Source: Arthrobacter sp. ISL-85
GTDB taxonomy: Bacteria > Actinomycetota > Actinomycetes > Actinomycetales > Micrococcaceae
Length of the DNA stretch: 64,000 nucleotides
NCBI RefSeq assembly: GCF_018613675.1
Contig: NZ_JAGGPQ010000011.1
Location: 219,780-283,779, forward strand
Direction of reading: 5' to 3'
Both the position numbers and the translations under genes were made by a program. A model generated the notes under the pieces. It did no database searches. It was given only the letters and a program-made list of their open reading frames with translations, and was not told the DNA's origin. Shown piece after piece: positions 1-9,000 of this stretch (position 1 is the stretch's first letter; every line of letters begins with the position of its first letter).

Positions 1-807
1 CTCGGCCTTCTTGATGTTCGGGACCATCAGCAGGCGGGTGCCGTCGGGCTTGGGCATGTCGATGGCGATGCCGAAGTTGACGTGGGCCGGCTGGACGGCG
101 ACAGGCTTGCCGTCCACCTCGTCGTAGTACACGTTCATGGACGGGAACTGGGACAGCGCGCGGATCACGGCGTAGCCGATGAGGTGCGTAAAGGAAACCT
201 TGCCGCCGCGTGCGCGGGCCAGGTTTGAGTTGATGACCACGCGGTTGTCGATGAGCAGCTTGGCCGGAATGGCACGCACGCTGGTGGCGGTGGGCACCTG
301 CAGGCTGGTGACCATGTTGGTGGCGATGGCTTTTGCCGGCCCGCGGAGGACGGAGACTACGTCTTCCTCGGGTGCGGTGGGCGCCTTCACGTTCTTGGGC
401 AGCTGCGCCGGGATGGGCTGCGAGCCGGTGCCGGCTTCGGTTTTCTTGCCGCCGTCGCGCGCCTCCGTGGCCGGGGCTTTCTTGACGGGCGCCGGTGCCG
501 GCGCCTGGGCGGCCGGAGCTGGTGCCGCGGGGGCGGCCGGAGCTGCTGCCGGCGACGGTGCCGGAGCGGCGGGAGCCGCCTTCACAACAGGAAGTTCCCG
601 GGTAGGCGGGTGGGCAGCGTGTGCCGAATTTCCATTGGAAGAAGAGTTGGAAGAAGAACTGTTACCCGAGTCGAAGGATTCAAACAGCGGCCACCACTTG
701 GCATCCACGGCGTTTTTGTCCTGCTGGTACTGCTCGTACAGTTCATCAACGAGCCACTCGTTTCCGCCAAATTCCTCTGGTAGACGGTGGCTTGGCTGCT
801 CTGGCAC
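1..807 (-). CDS. kgd: Multifunctional 2-oxoglutarate metabolism enzyme Kgd, N-terminal part
   Basis: Only the first 269 codons lie in the window. The protein joins an E2o-like succinyltransferase domain to a thiamine-dependent E1o domain and feeds 2-oxoglutarate into the TCA cycle (decarboxylase/dehydrogenase). Visible parts are the short N-terminal helix segment (EEFGGNEWLVDELYEQYQ, residues 11-28) typical of OGDH E1 subunits, an Ala/Pro-rich linker (about residues 55-130), and the start of the acyltransferase core with the SFTHLIGYAVIRAL region. The GTG start at 807 is chosen because GGAAGAGG lies about 10 nt upstream and the protein starts VPEQPSHRLPEEFG, like relatives. The gene runs off the left edge; mycobacterial homologues are about 1,230 residues. 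Confidence 0.9.
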   Translation of the reverse strand, partial: MPEQPSHRLPEEFGGNEWLVDELYEQYQQDKNAVDAKWWPLFESFDSGNSSSSNSSSNGNSAHAAHPPTRELPVVKAAPAAPAPSPAAAPAAPAAPAPAAQAPAPAPVKKAPATEARDGGKKTEAGTGSQPIPAQLPKNVKAPTAPEEDVVSVLRGPAKAIATNMVTSLQVPTATSVRAIPAKLLIDNRVVINSNLARARGGKVSFTHLIGYAVIRALSQFPSMNVYYDEVDGKPVAVQPAHVNFGIAIDMPKPDGTRLLMVPNIKKAE

Positions 808-1364
808 TTGAAATACGCCTCTTCCATGAGTTTGATTTCTCTTTGGCCCCCCGGTGCTTCAGCACTACGTTCGAACCAGTCTCTGCGTCCTCTGAACCCA
901 GACCTTTGCAAGTCTAGTGAGCATCCTGCGTTAACTGCCAATAAGGGTGACTCAAATCATGAAGTGACGAACGGGGGGCCAAATACGGCGGCCGTCGCTC
1001 GTCCGCCGGGGGCAGCCGGGCGGAAAGTGCAGGGGCGCCGGGGCAGGCAAAAGAGGGGCTCCCGGCCTCCCTGCCGGGCGTCCGGCAGGGGCGGCTCCTG
1101 TAGACTGAAATTCTTATGGACAGTAAATCTAGGTGCCGGCCTGGGCGCTGTCAGCGGAGCTCGAAGAGCAGCGCCGCGCAGTCCGCCCCCAGAGCCGGCA
1201 AACCCCGACAACGCGCCCATCACCAGCCAACGGCCCAGCTTGCCGCAACCCGCACGGACCAGGCATCGGCATCCGCCGACCATCCTCCGCCGGGACGAAA
1301 CAGTTTTCCCACTCCGCGGCTGACCTTGCTTCGGGAATTTTCAGAACTCCGGGCGGGCTGCTGA
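808..1364. other. Divergent intergenic region kgd / CNNM gene
   Basis: This 557-bp gap holds the divergent promoters. Open frames across it have poor third-position GC bias and no recognisable product. A 9-bp perfect hairpin (1069-1077 with 1082-1090) stands before a TAGACT -10 candidate at 1101-1106. That promoter would give the downstream CNNM gene an untranslated leader of about 250 nt. No known riboswitch class was recognised in the leader. Confidence 0.5.
911..941 (-). promoter_or_regulatory. Candidate kgd promoter
   Basis: On the minus strand TTGGCA (936-941) is followed after 19 nt by TAGACT (911-916), which would start transcription near 904 and give a leader of about 97 nt. The spacer is longer than the usual 17 nt, so the -35 assignment is weak. 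The -10 matches the TAGACT/TAGGCT type used repeatedly in this window. Confidence 0.35.
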
Positions 1365-2699
1365 ATGGAGTGGCTCCTCCTTGCAGCAGGCCTGCTGCTG
1401 ATCGCCGGCACGGGATTCTTCGTGGCCGTCGAATTCTCCCTCATCGCCCTGGACCAGTCCACCGTCCAGCGCGCAATCGACGACGGCGACACCGGCGCGG
1501 TGCCCTTGCTCACCTGCCTGAAGTCACTGTCCACCCAGCTGTCCAGCTGCCAGCTCGGCATCACGTTGACCACCTTGCTTACTGGTTATGTCATGGAGCC
1601 CTCGGTGGGCCGCCTCCTCAAGGCGCCGCTGGGCGCCGTCGGGCTTCCCGACGTGGCGGTGGAATCCGTCTCCCTCATCCTGGCGATGGTGGTTGCAACG
1701 CTGCTGTCCATGCTCCTGGGCGAGCTGGTGCCGAAAAACATGGCCATCGCGCTGGCGTTTCCCGTGGGCCGGACGCTGGCCGGCCCACAGCTGGTTTTCA
1801 CCACGATCTTCAAGCCCGCCATCCTGGTCCTCAACGGATTCTCCAACAAGGTCCTGCACGTCTTTGGCCTGGAGGCCAAAGAGGAGATTTCCGGTGCGCG
1901 GACGCCGGCAGAGCTTGCCTCGCTGGTCCGCAGGTCCGCTGCGATGGGAACGCTTGACGCCGGGACGGCCAACTTCGTTGCCCGCACCCTGAACTTCTCC
2001 ACCCGGACAGCGGCGGACGTCATGACGCCCCGCATCCGGCTGGAGACCATCGACGCCGACCAGCCGGTTTCCGACGTCCTGGATGCCGCGCGCAGGACCG
2101 GGTACTCCCGGTTCCCGGTCATTGGTGAATCGGCCGATGACATCCGCGGCCTTGTGCACGTCAAGAAGGCCGTTGCCGTCCCGTGGGACCGCCGGCAGAA
2201 CCTCGAAGCCGGCGCCATCATGACCGAGGTGCTGCGCGTGCCCGAAACCATCCACCTGGATGCCCTGCTGGCCGAGCTCCGGGAGGGAAACCTTCAGCTG
2301 GCCGTTGTGCTTGATGAATACGGCGGAACCGCAGGCATTGCCACCCTGGAGGACCTGGTGGAGGAGATTGTGGGCGAGGTGGCGGACGAGCACGACAGGG
2401 TCCGCCCGGGCCTCCTGCAAAGTGCCTCCGGCGATTGGTACTTCCCTGGCCTCCTCCGGCCCGATGAGTTGTCCGAGCACATTCCCGGCCTGGGCGTTCC
2501 GGACGAAGCAGCCTATGAGACCGTGGGCGGCTACGTCATGAGCAAGCTCGGCAGGATCGCGGCCGTCGGTGACACCGTTCCGGTGAACGGCGGAACACTC
2601 AGCGTTACCCGGATGGACGGCCGCAGGATCGACCGCATCTGTTTCCACCCGGCGTCGGAACCGGCTGCGCAGGACGCCAATAACAGGAGTAAGCCATGA
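1365..2699 (+). CDS. CNNM/CBS hemolysin-family (CorC/HlyC-type) membrane protein, long form
   Basis: 444 aa. Residues 1-180 form the CNNM transmembrane domain with four hydrophobic segments. A CBS pair follows at about 200-325 (it contains RTAADVMTPR and ATLEDLVEEIVGEV), then a CorC_HlyC C-terminal domain (about 345-430). Relatives of this family have been tied to Mg2+/Co2+ efflux or homeostasis; the old name hemolysin is not a supported function. The ATG at 1365 directly follows a TGA in the leader. The stop overlaps the next gene's ATG (ATGA at 2696-2699), so the two are translationally coupled. Confidence 0.88.
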   Translation: MEWLLLAAGLLLIAGTGFFVAVEFSLIALDQSTVQRAIDDGDTGAVPLLTCLKSLSTQLSSCQLGITLTTLLTGYVMEPSVGRLLKAPLGAVGLPDVAVESVSLILAMVVATLLSMLLGELVPKNMAIALAFPVGRTLAGPQLVFTTIFKPAILVLNGFSNKVLHVFGLEAKEEISGARTPAELASLVRRSAAMGTLDAGTANFVARTLNFSTRTAADVMTPRIRLETIDADQPVSDVLDAARRTGYSRFPVIGESADDIRGLVHVKKAVAVPWDRRQNLEAGAIMTEVLRVPETIHLDALLAELREGNLQLAVVLDEYGGTAGIATLEDLVEEIVGEVADEHDRVRPGLLQSASGDWYFPGLLRPDELSEHIPGLGVPDEAAYETVGGYVMSKLGRIAAVGDTVPVNGGTLSVTRMDGRRIDRICFHPASEPAAQDANNRSKP

Positions 2700-3766
2700 G
2701 TGACTGGGCCGGAATTCTCTGGCTGGGCTTCCTCCTGCTGGGCAACGCCTTTTTTGTGGCGGCGGAATTCGCCATCATGTCCGCCCGCCGCAGCCAGATT
2801 GAACCCCTGGCGGACGCCGGCTCGAAGCGCGCCCAGACCACCTTGCGCGCCATGGAGAACGTTTCCCTGATGCTGGCCTGTGCACAGTTGGGCATCACTG
2901 TCTGTTCCCTGCTGATCCTGCTGGTGGCCGAACCGGCGATCCACCACCTGCTGGCCGTCCCCCTCGAAATGGTGGGACTGCCCGCGGAAGCGGCCGGCGT
3001 GGCCGCCTTCGCGGTGGCGCTGCTGGTGGTGACCTTCCTGCACGTCACGTTCGGCGAGATGGTCCCCAAGAACATTTCGGTGTCCGTGGCGGATAAGGCA
3101 GCAATGTTCCTGGCCCCTCCGCTGCTGTTCATCTCGCGGCTGGTCCATCCCGTGATTTCGGTGCTTAACTGGTCGGCCAACCACATCCTCAAACTGATGC
3201 GGGTCGAGCCCAAGGACGAGGTGACCTCTTCCTTCACCCTGGAGGAAGTGCAGTCGATCGTCCAGGAGTCCACCCGCCACGGGCTGGTGGACGACGACGC
3301 CGGGCTCATCACCGGTGCGCTGGAGTTCTCCGAGTACACGGCGGAGGACATCATGGTGCCGCTCGGAAACCTGGTCATGCTGGGAGCATCCACCACCCCG
3401 GTGGAGTTCGAGAAGGCTGTCAGCCGTACGGGTTTTTCCAGGTTCCCCATGCTCGATGACGAGGACATGCTCTACGGCTACCTCCATGTGAAGGACGTGC
3501 TGTCCATTCCGGAGTCCGCCTATGAGCTGCCCATCGCCGAGAGCCGGATCCGGTCACTGGCCAACCTGGCGCTGGGCGACGAGATCGAAAAGGCCATGTC
3601 CGTCATGCAGCGCACGGGATCCCACCTTGCGCGCGTGATCGGCCCGGACGGCAACACGCGTGGGGTCCTTTTCCTCGAGGACGTGATCGAACAACTCGTC
3701 GGCGAGATCCGGGACGCAACGCAGGCCACCGGCATCCGCCGGCTGGGCCAGCCGAACGGGAGCTGA
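2696..3766 (+). CDS. CNNM/CBS hemolysin-family membrane protein, short form
   Basis: 356 aa, with the same CNNM transmembrane domain (about 1-185) and CBS pair (about 205-340) as its upstream neighbour, but ending right after the second CBS motif (FLEDVIEQLVGEI). The CorC_HlyC C-terminal domain is therefore missing. The 4-nt overlap with the preceding gene suggests that the two products form a heteromeric complex. The substrate is likely a divalent cation, by family only. Confidence 0.86.
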   Translation: MSDWAGILWLGFLLLGNAFFVAAEFAIMSARRSQIEPLADAGSKRAQTTLRAMENVSLMLACAQLGITVCSLLILLVAEPAIHHLLAVPLEMVGLPAEAAGVAAFAVALLVVTFLHVTFGEMVPKNISVSVADKAAMFLAPPLLFISRLVHPVISVLNWSANHILKLMRVEPKDEVTSSFTLEEVQSIVQESTRHGLVDDDAGLITGALEFSEYTAEDIMVPLGNLVMLGASTTPVEFEKAVSRTGFSRFPMLDDEDMLYGYLHVKDVLSIPESAYELPIAESRIRSLANLALGDEIEKAMSVMQRTGSHLARVIGPDGNTRGVLFLEDVIEQLVGEIRDATQATGIRRLGQPNGS

Positions 3767-3776
3767 CAACCGCGGA

Positions 3777-3808
3777 GGAGGCGCCCCTGGCCGATGGCGG
3801 GCGCCTCC
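3777..3808 (+). terminator. Candidate terminator hairpin after CNNM pair
   Basis: A 10-bp perfect GC-rich stem (GGAGGCGCCC with GGGCGCCTCC) and a 12-nt loop lie 10 bp after the stop codon. No T-run follows, as is common for actinobacterial terminators. It separates the cation-protein operon from the zinc locus. Confidence 0.5.
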
Positions 3809-3840
3809 CGCAGCAGGTTCCCGGAGGCCACATCTCCTTG

Positions 3841-3867
3841 CCTAAATAGGAATGATTCGCATTTAGG
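3841..3867. promoter_or_regulatory. Zur-type operator in front of znuA
   Basis: A 27-bp near-perfect palindrome: outer arms CCTAAAT (3841-3847) and ATTTAGG (3861-3867), inner arms GAAT and ATTC around a central G at 3854. AT-rich dyads of this form are typical of Zur/Fur operators. The position, 13 bp before the znuA start, and the zur gene 3 kb away fit zinc-responsive repression. A TATAGG element at 3868-3873 abuts the operator, so a bound repressor would block RNA polymerase. Confidence 0.8.
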
Positions 3868-3879
3868 TATAGGCTGGCC

Positions 3880-4902
3880 ATGTTGCCCTCCATCATGCGT
3901 GAACTGAGGTTTTTCGTGCGCCGTCCAGCCGCTGCCAGCTCTTTCCTTGCCGCCCTCGCGGGCTTTGGCCTCCTGCTTAGTGCCTGCAGCTCCCAGCCGT
4001 CCCAAACCGCGGACCTGGCACAGGGAATCAAGGTGGTGGCATCAACGAACGTCTATGGTGACATCGCCAGGACCATCGGCGGGGACAAGGTCAAAGTCAC
4101 CGCCATCATCAATAACGCAGGCCAGGATCCGCACTCCTACGAGGCGACGGCCCAGGACCGGCTGGCTGTCTCCAAGGCGCAGCTCGTCATCGAAAACGGT
4201 GGCGGGTACGACGGCTTCGTCCACACCCTGGTGGAAAGCAGTAACCTTGACAGCGCTTCGGTGTTGAACGCCGTCGAAGTGTCCGGCCTTGCCCATCGGG
4301 AAGGAACCGGCCCTGCTGCGCCGTCAACCGCCCCGGACACGGCGGGCGTGCAGGATGGGCACGACCATGGGGACCTCAATGAGCACGTCTGGTACAGCCT
4401 GCCGGCGATGGAGCGCATGGCTGACGGCATAGCAGGCAAGCTTGGCGCCCTGGACCCGGGCTCTGCAGCCACGTTCTCCGCGAACGCCGAATCCTTCAAG
4501 TCCGCCTTGTCGTCCCTGCACGGTCGGCTGGACAGCATGAAGGCCGCCGGGGGCGGGGGCCGGGTGGCGGTCACGGAACCGGTGCCGCTGTACCTGCTGG
4601 AGGATGCCGGGCTGGTGAACGCGACGCCCGGGCAGTACACCGCAGCCATCGAGGAGGGCGCTGACGTTCCCCCTGCTGTCCTGAAGGAAGCCACCGACCT
4701 GGTGCGTTCCAGGACGGTGCGCCTGCTGGCCTATAACGCCCAGACGGAAGGACCCCAGACCGAAGCGCTGAAGAAGGCGGCCGAGTCCGCAGGAGTGCCG
4801 GTAGTGGACTTCACCGAGACCCTGCCCGAAGGCAAGAACTACCTCCAGTGGATGACGGACAATGTGAGCAACATCGGCAAGGTTCTGGAGGCAAGCCGGT
4901 GA
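3880..4902 (+). CDS. znuA: Zinc ABC transporter substrate-binding lipoprotein
   Basis: 340 aa lipoprotein. The N-terminus is basic and hydrophobic and ends in a lipobox (GLLLSACSS, Cys about residue 37). The ZnuA/cluster 9 fold is evident from VVASTNVYGDIARTIGG, the metal-ligand motif DPHSYEAT, a His/Asp-rich loop (GHDHGD, about residue 160) and LNEHVWYS. It captures Zn2+ outside the membrane for ZnuBC. The ATG at 3880 has no good Shine-Dalgarno and lies 6 nt after TATAGG, so the mRNA may be leaderless; an alternative ATG at 3895 also lacks an RBS. The stop overlaps znuC. Confidence 0.88.
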   Translation: MLPSIMRELRFFVRRPAAASSFLAALAGFGLLLSACSSQPSQTADLAQGIKVVASTNVYGDIARTIGGDKVKVTAIINNAGQDPHSYEATAQDRLAVSKAQLVIENGGGYDGFVHTLVESSNLDSASVLNAVEVSGLAHREGTGPAAPSTAPDTAGVQDGHDHGDLNEHVWYSLPAMERMADGIAGKLGALDPGSAATFSANAESFKSALSSLHGRLDSMKAAGGGGRVAVTEPVPLYLLEDAGLVNATPGQYTAAIEEGADVPPAVLKEATDLVRSRTVRLLAYNAQTEGPQTEALKKAAESAGVPVVDFTETLPEGKNYLQWMTDNVSNIGKVLEASR

Positions 4903-5714
4903 AATCCGTGATCAGCCTCAAAGGGGCATCCCTCAAGTTCGGCCAGCGCACGCTCTGGGAGGACCTGGACCTGGACATCAGGCCCGGCGAGTTCTTCGCT
5001 GTGCTGGGCCCAAACGGCAGCGGCAAGACCAGCTTCCTGAAAGTCCTGCTGGGCCTGCAGAAACTGCACGCAGGCGAGGCATCCCTGGGCGGACGGCCCG
5101 TGGAACGCGGGAGCAGCCTGATCGGGTACATTCCCCAGCAGAAATCCTTTGCACCGGATACGCCAATGCGGGCCCGGGACCTGGTGGGACTGGGAGTGGA
5201 CGGCCATCGCTGGGGAGTCCGGCTCCGGTCGGCCAGGACAAACCGGAGGGTGGACCAGCTCCTGGAGCTCGTGGGAGCCTCCGACTACGCCAACGTCCCG
5301 GTAGGCCAGCTCTCCGGCGGCGAGCAACAGCGGCTCCGGGTGGCACAGGCCCTGGCGGCCGATCCCCAGGTCCTGCTTTGTGACGAGCCGTTGCTCTCCC
5401 TGGACCTGCACCACCAACAGGCAGTGAGCGCCCTCATCAGCAAGCGCAGCCGTGAGCAAAACAGTGCCGTCGTCTTCGTGACCCACGAAATCAATCCGAT
5501 CATCGAATACGTGGACCGTGTCCTCTACCTGGCCGGTGGCCGATTCCGGGTGGGGCCGCCGGACAAGGTCATGACCACGGATGTGCTTTCGGACCTGTAC
5601 GGAAGCCATGTGGAAGTGATCCGCGCCAATGGCCGGCTGGTGGTGGTCGGCTTGCCGGACGCCACCACCCACCACCACGCGGAGGCGGACACGATGGCAG
5701 GGGAGGTGGCGTAG
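4899..5714 (+). CDS. znuC: Zinc ABC transporter ATP-binding protein
   Basis: 271 aa. It carries Walker A GPNGSGKTS, ABC signature LSGGEQQR, Walker B VLLCDEP and the switch His in VFVTHE. It drives zinc import through ZnuB. The GTG start at 4899 overlaps the znuA stop (GTGA) and has GGAGG 7 nt upstream; the open frame extends 17 codons further up but lacks such a site. The C-terminus is His-rich (THHHHAE), possibly a metal-sensing or sticky tail. It overlaps znuB by 1 nt. Confidence 0.88.
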   Translation: MKSVISLKGASLKFGQRTLWEDLDLDIRPGEFFAVLGPNGSGKTSFLKVLLGLQKLHAGEASLGGRPVERGSSLIGYIPQQKSFAPDTPMRARDLVGLGVDGHRWGVRLRSARTNRRVDQLLELVGASDYANVPVGQLSGGEQQRLRVAQALAADPQVLLCDEPLLSLDLHHQQAVSALISKRSREQNSAVVFVTHEINPIIEYVDRVLYLAGGRFRVGPPDKVMTTDVLSDLYGSHVEVIRANGRLVVVGLPDATTHHHAEADTMAGEVA

Positions 5715-6598
5715 TGGACGCCGACAGTCTCCTGGGTGCCATCTTCAATTTCGACAATTACGGCGAACTGCTGGTCCTGGTCCAGAACTCCATCTGGGCG
5801 GGCGCCATCCTGGGGCTCCTTGGCGGCCTCGTGGGCACCTTTGTCATGAAGCGCGACCTTGCGTTCGCTGTCCACGGCATCTCCGAGCTCTCCTTTGCGG
5901 GGGCTGCTTTTGCGCTGCTCATAGGGGCGGATGTGGTCCTTGGCTCGCTGGCTGGATCGGTTGCGGCTGCGCTGCTGCTGGGCCTGATGGGGGTTCGCGC
6001 CAGGGACAAGAACTCCATCATCGGGGTCATCATGCCCTTCGGGCTGGGACTTGGCATCCTGTTCCTGTCCCTGTACCAGGGGCGCGCAGCAAACAAGTTC
6101 GGACTGCTGACCGGGCAGATTGTTTCCGTGGACACGGTCCAACTCCAGGCACTCGCCGGGACTGCCGCCGTCGTGATGCTCGTCCTGCTGGCCATCTGGC
6201 GGCCCTTGAACTTCGCCAGTGTGGACCCCGACCTCGCGGAGGCGCGGGGAGTGCCCGTCCGCAGCCTGGCCCTCGTGTTCATGATCCTCCTGGGCGTCAG
6301 TGTGGCCTTGTCCATCCAGGTGGTGGGCGCCCTGCTGGTCCTCGCCCTGCTCATCACCCCGGCGGCCGCAGCGCTGCGGGTTACTTCCTCGCCGGTAGCG
6401 GCAGTGGTCCTCAGCGTTGTCTTCGCCATGACGGCAACGGTGGGTGGAATCCTGCTGGCGCTGGGCGGACGGATTCCCATCAGCCCCTATGTCACCACGT
6501 TGTCGTTCCTGATCTACGTGGTGTGCCGTGCGATTGGGTCCGTGCGCGTGGCCCGGGGCGTCAACGGGCGGCTCCTTACAGCTTCCCGGCGGCCTTAA
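5714..6598 (+). CDS. znuB: Zinc ABC transporter permease
   Basis: 294 aa with about eight hydrophobic segments. It belongs to the ABC-3 permease family (ZnuB/MntB), with GGLVGTFVMKRDLAFAVHGISELSFAG near the start. The GTG start overlaps the last base of the znuC stop. Its 3' end overlaps the convergent zur gene by 23 bp. It is the third gene of the znuA-znuC-znuB operon under the Zur-type operator. Confidence 0.87.
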   Translation: MDADSLLGAIFNFDNYGELLVLVQNSIWAGAILGLLGGLVGTFVMKRDLAFAVHGISELSFAGAAFALLIGADVVLGSLAGSVAAALLLGLMGVRARDKNSIIGVIMPFGLGLGILFLSLYQGRAANKFGLLTGQIVSVDTVQLQALAGTAAVVMLVLLAIWRPLNFASVDPDLAEARGVPVRSLALVFMILLGVSVALSIQVVGALLVLALLITPAAAALRVTSSPVAAVVLSVVFAMTATVGGILLALGGRIPISPYVTTLSFLIYVVCRAIGSVRVARGVNGRLLTASRRP

Positions 6599-7037
6599 GG
6601 GCAGTGCAGTCCGGGCACAGCCCGAAAATTTCAACCGTATGGTCAACTTCCGTGAACCCATGATCTGCAGCCGTGCGAACGGCCCACGTCTCCACGGCGG
6701 GGGCTTCCACTTCCACGGCCCTTCCGCAGTTCCTGCAGAGCAGGTGGTGGTGGTGGCCGGTCACCGCGCAGCGCCGGTACACCGCCTCACCGTCGCCATT
6801 GCGCAGCACGTCAACCAGGCCCTCATCGGCGAGCGACTGCAGGATCCGGTAGGCGGTGGCAAGCGAAACGGAGACGCCCTGGTCCAGCAGAATCCGGTAG
6901 AGCTCCTGCGTGCTGACAAAGTCGTCCAGGCGGTCCAGCGCAGCACTGACGGCTTTGCGTTGCTTGGTAACCCGCTGTTCCTTGCCGCCTCCTGCCGGGG
7001 ACGGGGCGGCGGAATCAGCCTTGACGCCGATCGGCAT
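6576..7037 (-). CDS. zur: Fur-family zinc uptake regulator
   Basis: 153 aa winged-helix metalloregulator. The DNA-binding part contains TAYRILQSLADEGLVD. A His cluster (TGHHHHLLCRNCG) and two CxxC pairs (CRNC, CPDC) form the metal sites. Its place beside znuACB, under a Zur-like operator, makes Zur more likely than Fur or PerR. An ATG at 7037 preceded by GGAAGTGAG is preferred; a GTG four codons upstream (7049) is possible. TAATCT at about 7071-7076 on the minus strand could be its -10. Confidence 0.85.
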   Translation of the reverse strand: MPIGVKADSAAPSPAGGGKEQRVTKQRKAVSAALDRLDDFVSTQELYRILLDQGVSVSLATAYRILQSLADEGLVDVLRNGDGEAVYRRCAVTGHHHHLLCRNCGRAVEVEAPAVETWAVRTAADHGFTEVDHTVEIFGLCPDCTALKAAGKL

Positions 7038-7128
7038 GGACGAACTCACTTCCGTGGGGGGCAGACATCAAGATTACCAGCCGGCGTTTGGTAGACGGGC
7101 TTCGTGGACAGCGTTCCGGAACCGACCC

Positions 7129-7134
7129 TAGGCT
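7129..7134 (+). promoter_or_regulatory. -10 element giving a leaderless start
   Basis: TAGGCT is followed by 7 nt and then the ATG at 7142. No Shine-Dalgarno is present, so transcription probably starts at or next to the start codon. Confidence 0.55.
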
Positions 7135-7141
7135 GGCGCTT

Positions 7142-7798
7142 ATGAAGCTGACCAAATACACCCACGCCTGTGTCCGTCTCGAAAAGGACGGCGGTGTCCT
7201 GGTCATTGACCCCGGCACCTTTTCGGAATCAGCGGAGGCGCTGTCAGGGGCCCAGGCCGTCCTGGTGACGCACGAACACGCAGACCATCTTGACTCCAAG
7301 GCCGTGGTGGAAGCCCTGCAGGGCAGCCAGCACCTCGAACTCCACGCTCCCGGAGGCGTGGCAGAGCAGCTGCGGCAGGAAGCTCCCGGTGCTGCTGAAC
7401 GCATCCACACCGTGGAGCCTGGCTCCACGTTCCAGGCGGCCGGCTTCGACGTCCGCAGCTTTGGCGGCCAGCATGCCCTGATCCACCCCCAGATCCCCCT
7501 TGTGGCGAACATCGGCTTCCTGGTTGACCAGAACGTGTACCACCCGGGGGACTCGTTCATCATCCCGGACGCCATCACAGTCCAGACACTCCTGGTTCCG
7601 CTGCACGCTCCCTGGAGCAAGTCTGCCGAGGTAGTGGACTTTGTGATCGGGGTGCGGGCGCCGCGGGCGTTCCAGATCCATGACGGGCTGCTCAACGACA
7701 ACGGCCTGGGCATCGTCGAAGGGCACGTCAAGCGGATCGGGGCGAAGTACGGGACCGAATACCGGCACTTGGCACCCCGCGAGTGGGTGGAGGTCTAA
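7142..7798 (+). CDS. MBL-fold metal-dependent hydrolase
   Basis: 218 aa, with the UlaG-like metallo-beta-lactamase arrangement: [14 protein letters not shown] at the start, the zinc motif THEHADHLD (about residues 41-49), and a late conserved HDG (about residue 180). The substrate cannot be told from sequence. A shorter start than the open frame allows was chosen because TAGGCT ends 7 nt before this ATG. It converges with and overlaps by 4 bp the Cds1-like gene. Confidence 0.8.
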   Translation: MKLTKYTHACVRLEKDGGVLVIDPGTFSESAEALSGAQAVLVTHEHADHLDSKAVVEALQGSQHLELHAPGGVAEQLRQEAPGAAERIHTVEPGSTFQAAGFDVRSFGGQHALIHPQIPLVANIGFLVDQNVYHPGDSFIIPDAITVQTLLVPLHAPWSKSAEVVDFVIGVRAPRAFQIHDGLLNDNGLGIVEGHVKRIGAKYGTEYRHLAPREWVEV

Positions 7799-8907
7799 CC
7801 TGCTGAACCGGTCCATTCCCCGGTGTCCAGGAAGCGCGCAATCACCCTTTCATGCGGCACCGGATCCAACCCCTGGGCCGCCAGCCAGTCATGGTTCCAG
7901 TAGGTGCCCGCATAGCGTTCGCCGCCGTCGCACATCAATGACACCACGCTGCCCCGGCGGCCCTCCGACAGCATGCGGGCGACTGTCTGCCAGACGCCCC
8001 ACAGGTTGGTGCCGGTGGACGGGCCGGCGTGCAGGCCTGCAAAGGAGTCCAGGTGCCGCATGGCAGCAACGGAGGCCGCGTCCGGCACCTGGACCATACT
8101 GTCAATCACCGTGGGAATGAAACTGGGCTCCATCCGCGCCCGGCCAATGCCTTCAATCCGCGAAGGCAAGCCGGTGGGCTGACCGGCGGATTCCCCCAGC
8201 CAGCCGGGGTAGAACGCGGAGTTTTCCGGGTCCACCACCAGCAGCCTGGTGTGATGGCTGTGGTAGCGCAGGTACCGGCCGATCGTGGCGCTGGTTCCGC
8301 CGGTCCCGGCGCCCACCACGATCCAGTCCGGCACCGGGTGCGGCTCCAGGCTGAGCTGGCCGAAGATCGACTCGGCGATGTTGTTGTTCCCGCGCCAGTC
8401 CGTGGCCCGCTCCGCGTAAGTGAACTGGTCCATGTAGTGGCCCTTGCAGGTAGCGGCCACCTCTTCTGCCGCCGCGTATACGTCGGACGCGTTCGCCACC
8501 AGAAGGCAGGAGCCGCCGAACTGTTCGATCAGCGCGATTTTCTCCGGACTGGTGGTTCTCGCCATCACGGCGATGAAAGGGAGTCCCAGCAGTTGGGCGA
8601 AATACGCCTCCGATACCGCCGTGCTGCCGCTGGAGGCCTCCACGATGGTGGTGTCCGCCCGGATCCAGCCGTTGACCAGGCCGAACAGGAACAGTGACCT
8701 TGCCAGCCGGTGCTTGAGGCTGCCGGAACGGTGCCTGGACTCGTCCTTGAGGTACAGCTGGATTCCCCAGTGCTCCGGCAAGTCAACGGAGTAGAGGTGG
8801 GTGTCCGCGGAGCGGTTGTTCTCCGCCCTGATGGTGCGGATGGCGTGGTCCGCCCAGTCCCGGTCCGGTTTTCCGCTGTTCGTCCCGGTGCTGCCCTCGA
8901 TCCTCAC
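7795..8907 (-). CDS. PLP-dependent cysteine desulfhydrase-like enzyme (Cds1 type)
   Basis: 370 aa fold-type II PLP enzyme of the cysteine synthase superfamily. The Schiff-base lysine is in [10 protein letters not shown], the phosphate loop resembles [17 protein letters not shown], and [15 protein letters not shown] is the substrate loop. Overall layout (extra C-terminal segment, [22 protein letters not shown]) resembles actinobacterial Cds1, which releases H2S, pyruvate and ammonia from cysteine. A plain cysteine synthase is the alternative. The GTG start lies 6 nt after a TAGGCT -10. Confidence 0.72.
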   Translation of the reverse strand: MRIEGSTGTNSGKPDRDWADHAIRTIRAENNRSADTHLYSVDLPEHWGIQLYLKDESRHRSGSLKHRLARSLFLFGLVNGWIRADTTIVEASSGSTAVSEAYFAQLLGLPFIAVMARTTSPEKIALIEQFGGSCLLVANASDVYAAAEEVAATCKGHYMDQFTYAERATDWRGNNNIAESIFGQLSLEPHPVPDWIVVGAGTGGTSATIGRYLRYHSHHTRLLVVDPENSAFYPGWLGESAGQPTGLPSRIEGIGRARMEPSFIPTVIDSMVQVPDAASVAAMRHLDSFAGLHAGPSTGTNLWGVWQTVARMLSEGRRGSVVSLMCDGGERYAGTYWNHDWLAAQGLDPVPHERVIARFLDTGEWTGSAG

Positions 8908-8913
8908 CGCACC

Positions 8914-8919
8914 AGCCTA
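8914..8919 (-). promoter_or_regulatory. -10 element of the Cds1-like gene
   Basis: Minus-strand TAGGCT, then 6 nt, then the GTG at 8907. The pattern suggests leaderless transcription. Confidence 0.5.
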
Positions 8920-9000
8920 CCCGTGGCAACAGGCGTGCCCGTCTAGAGTTGGACCGTTGGCTGCGCCAGAACATGGCCCGGATCCCGCAGAAGGAGCACC

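Noticed and set aside
582..941. 119-residue minus-strand frame at the kgd start, beginning at an ATG
   Set aside because: It is in a different frame from the recognisable Kgd N-terminus, which begins at GTG 807.
787..1323. 178-residue plus-strand frame over the kgd start and intergenic region
   Set aside because: It overlaps the kgd 5' end in antisense and shows no family or codon bias.
1116..1364. 82-residue frame starting 10 nt after a TAGACT and ending at the CNNM start
   Set aside because: Third-position GC is far below that of real genes here, and the product is a low-complexity Ser/Arg/Pro string. Treated as leader.
5525..6661. 378-residue minus-strand frame opposite znuC and znuB
   Set aside because: Shadow frame; Gln/His/Asp-rich text with no family resemblance.
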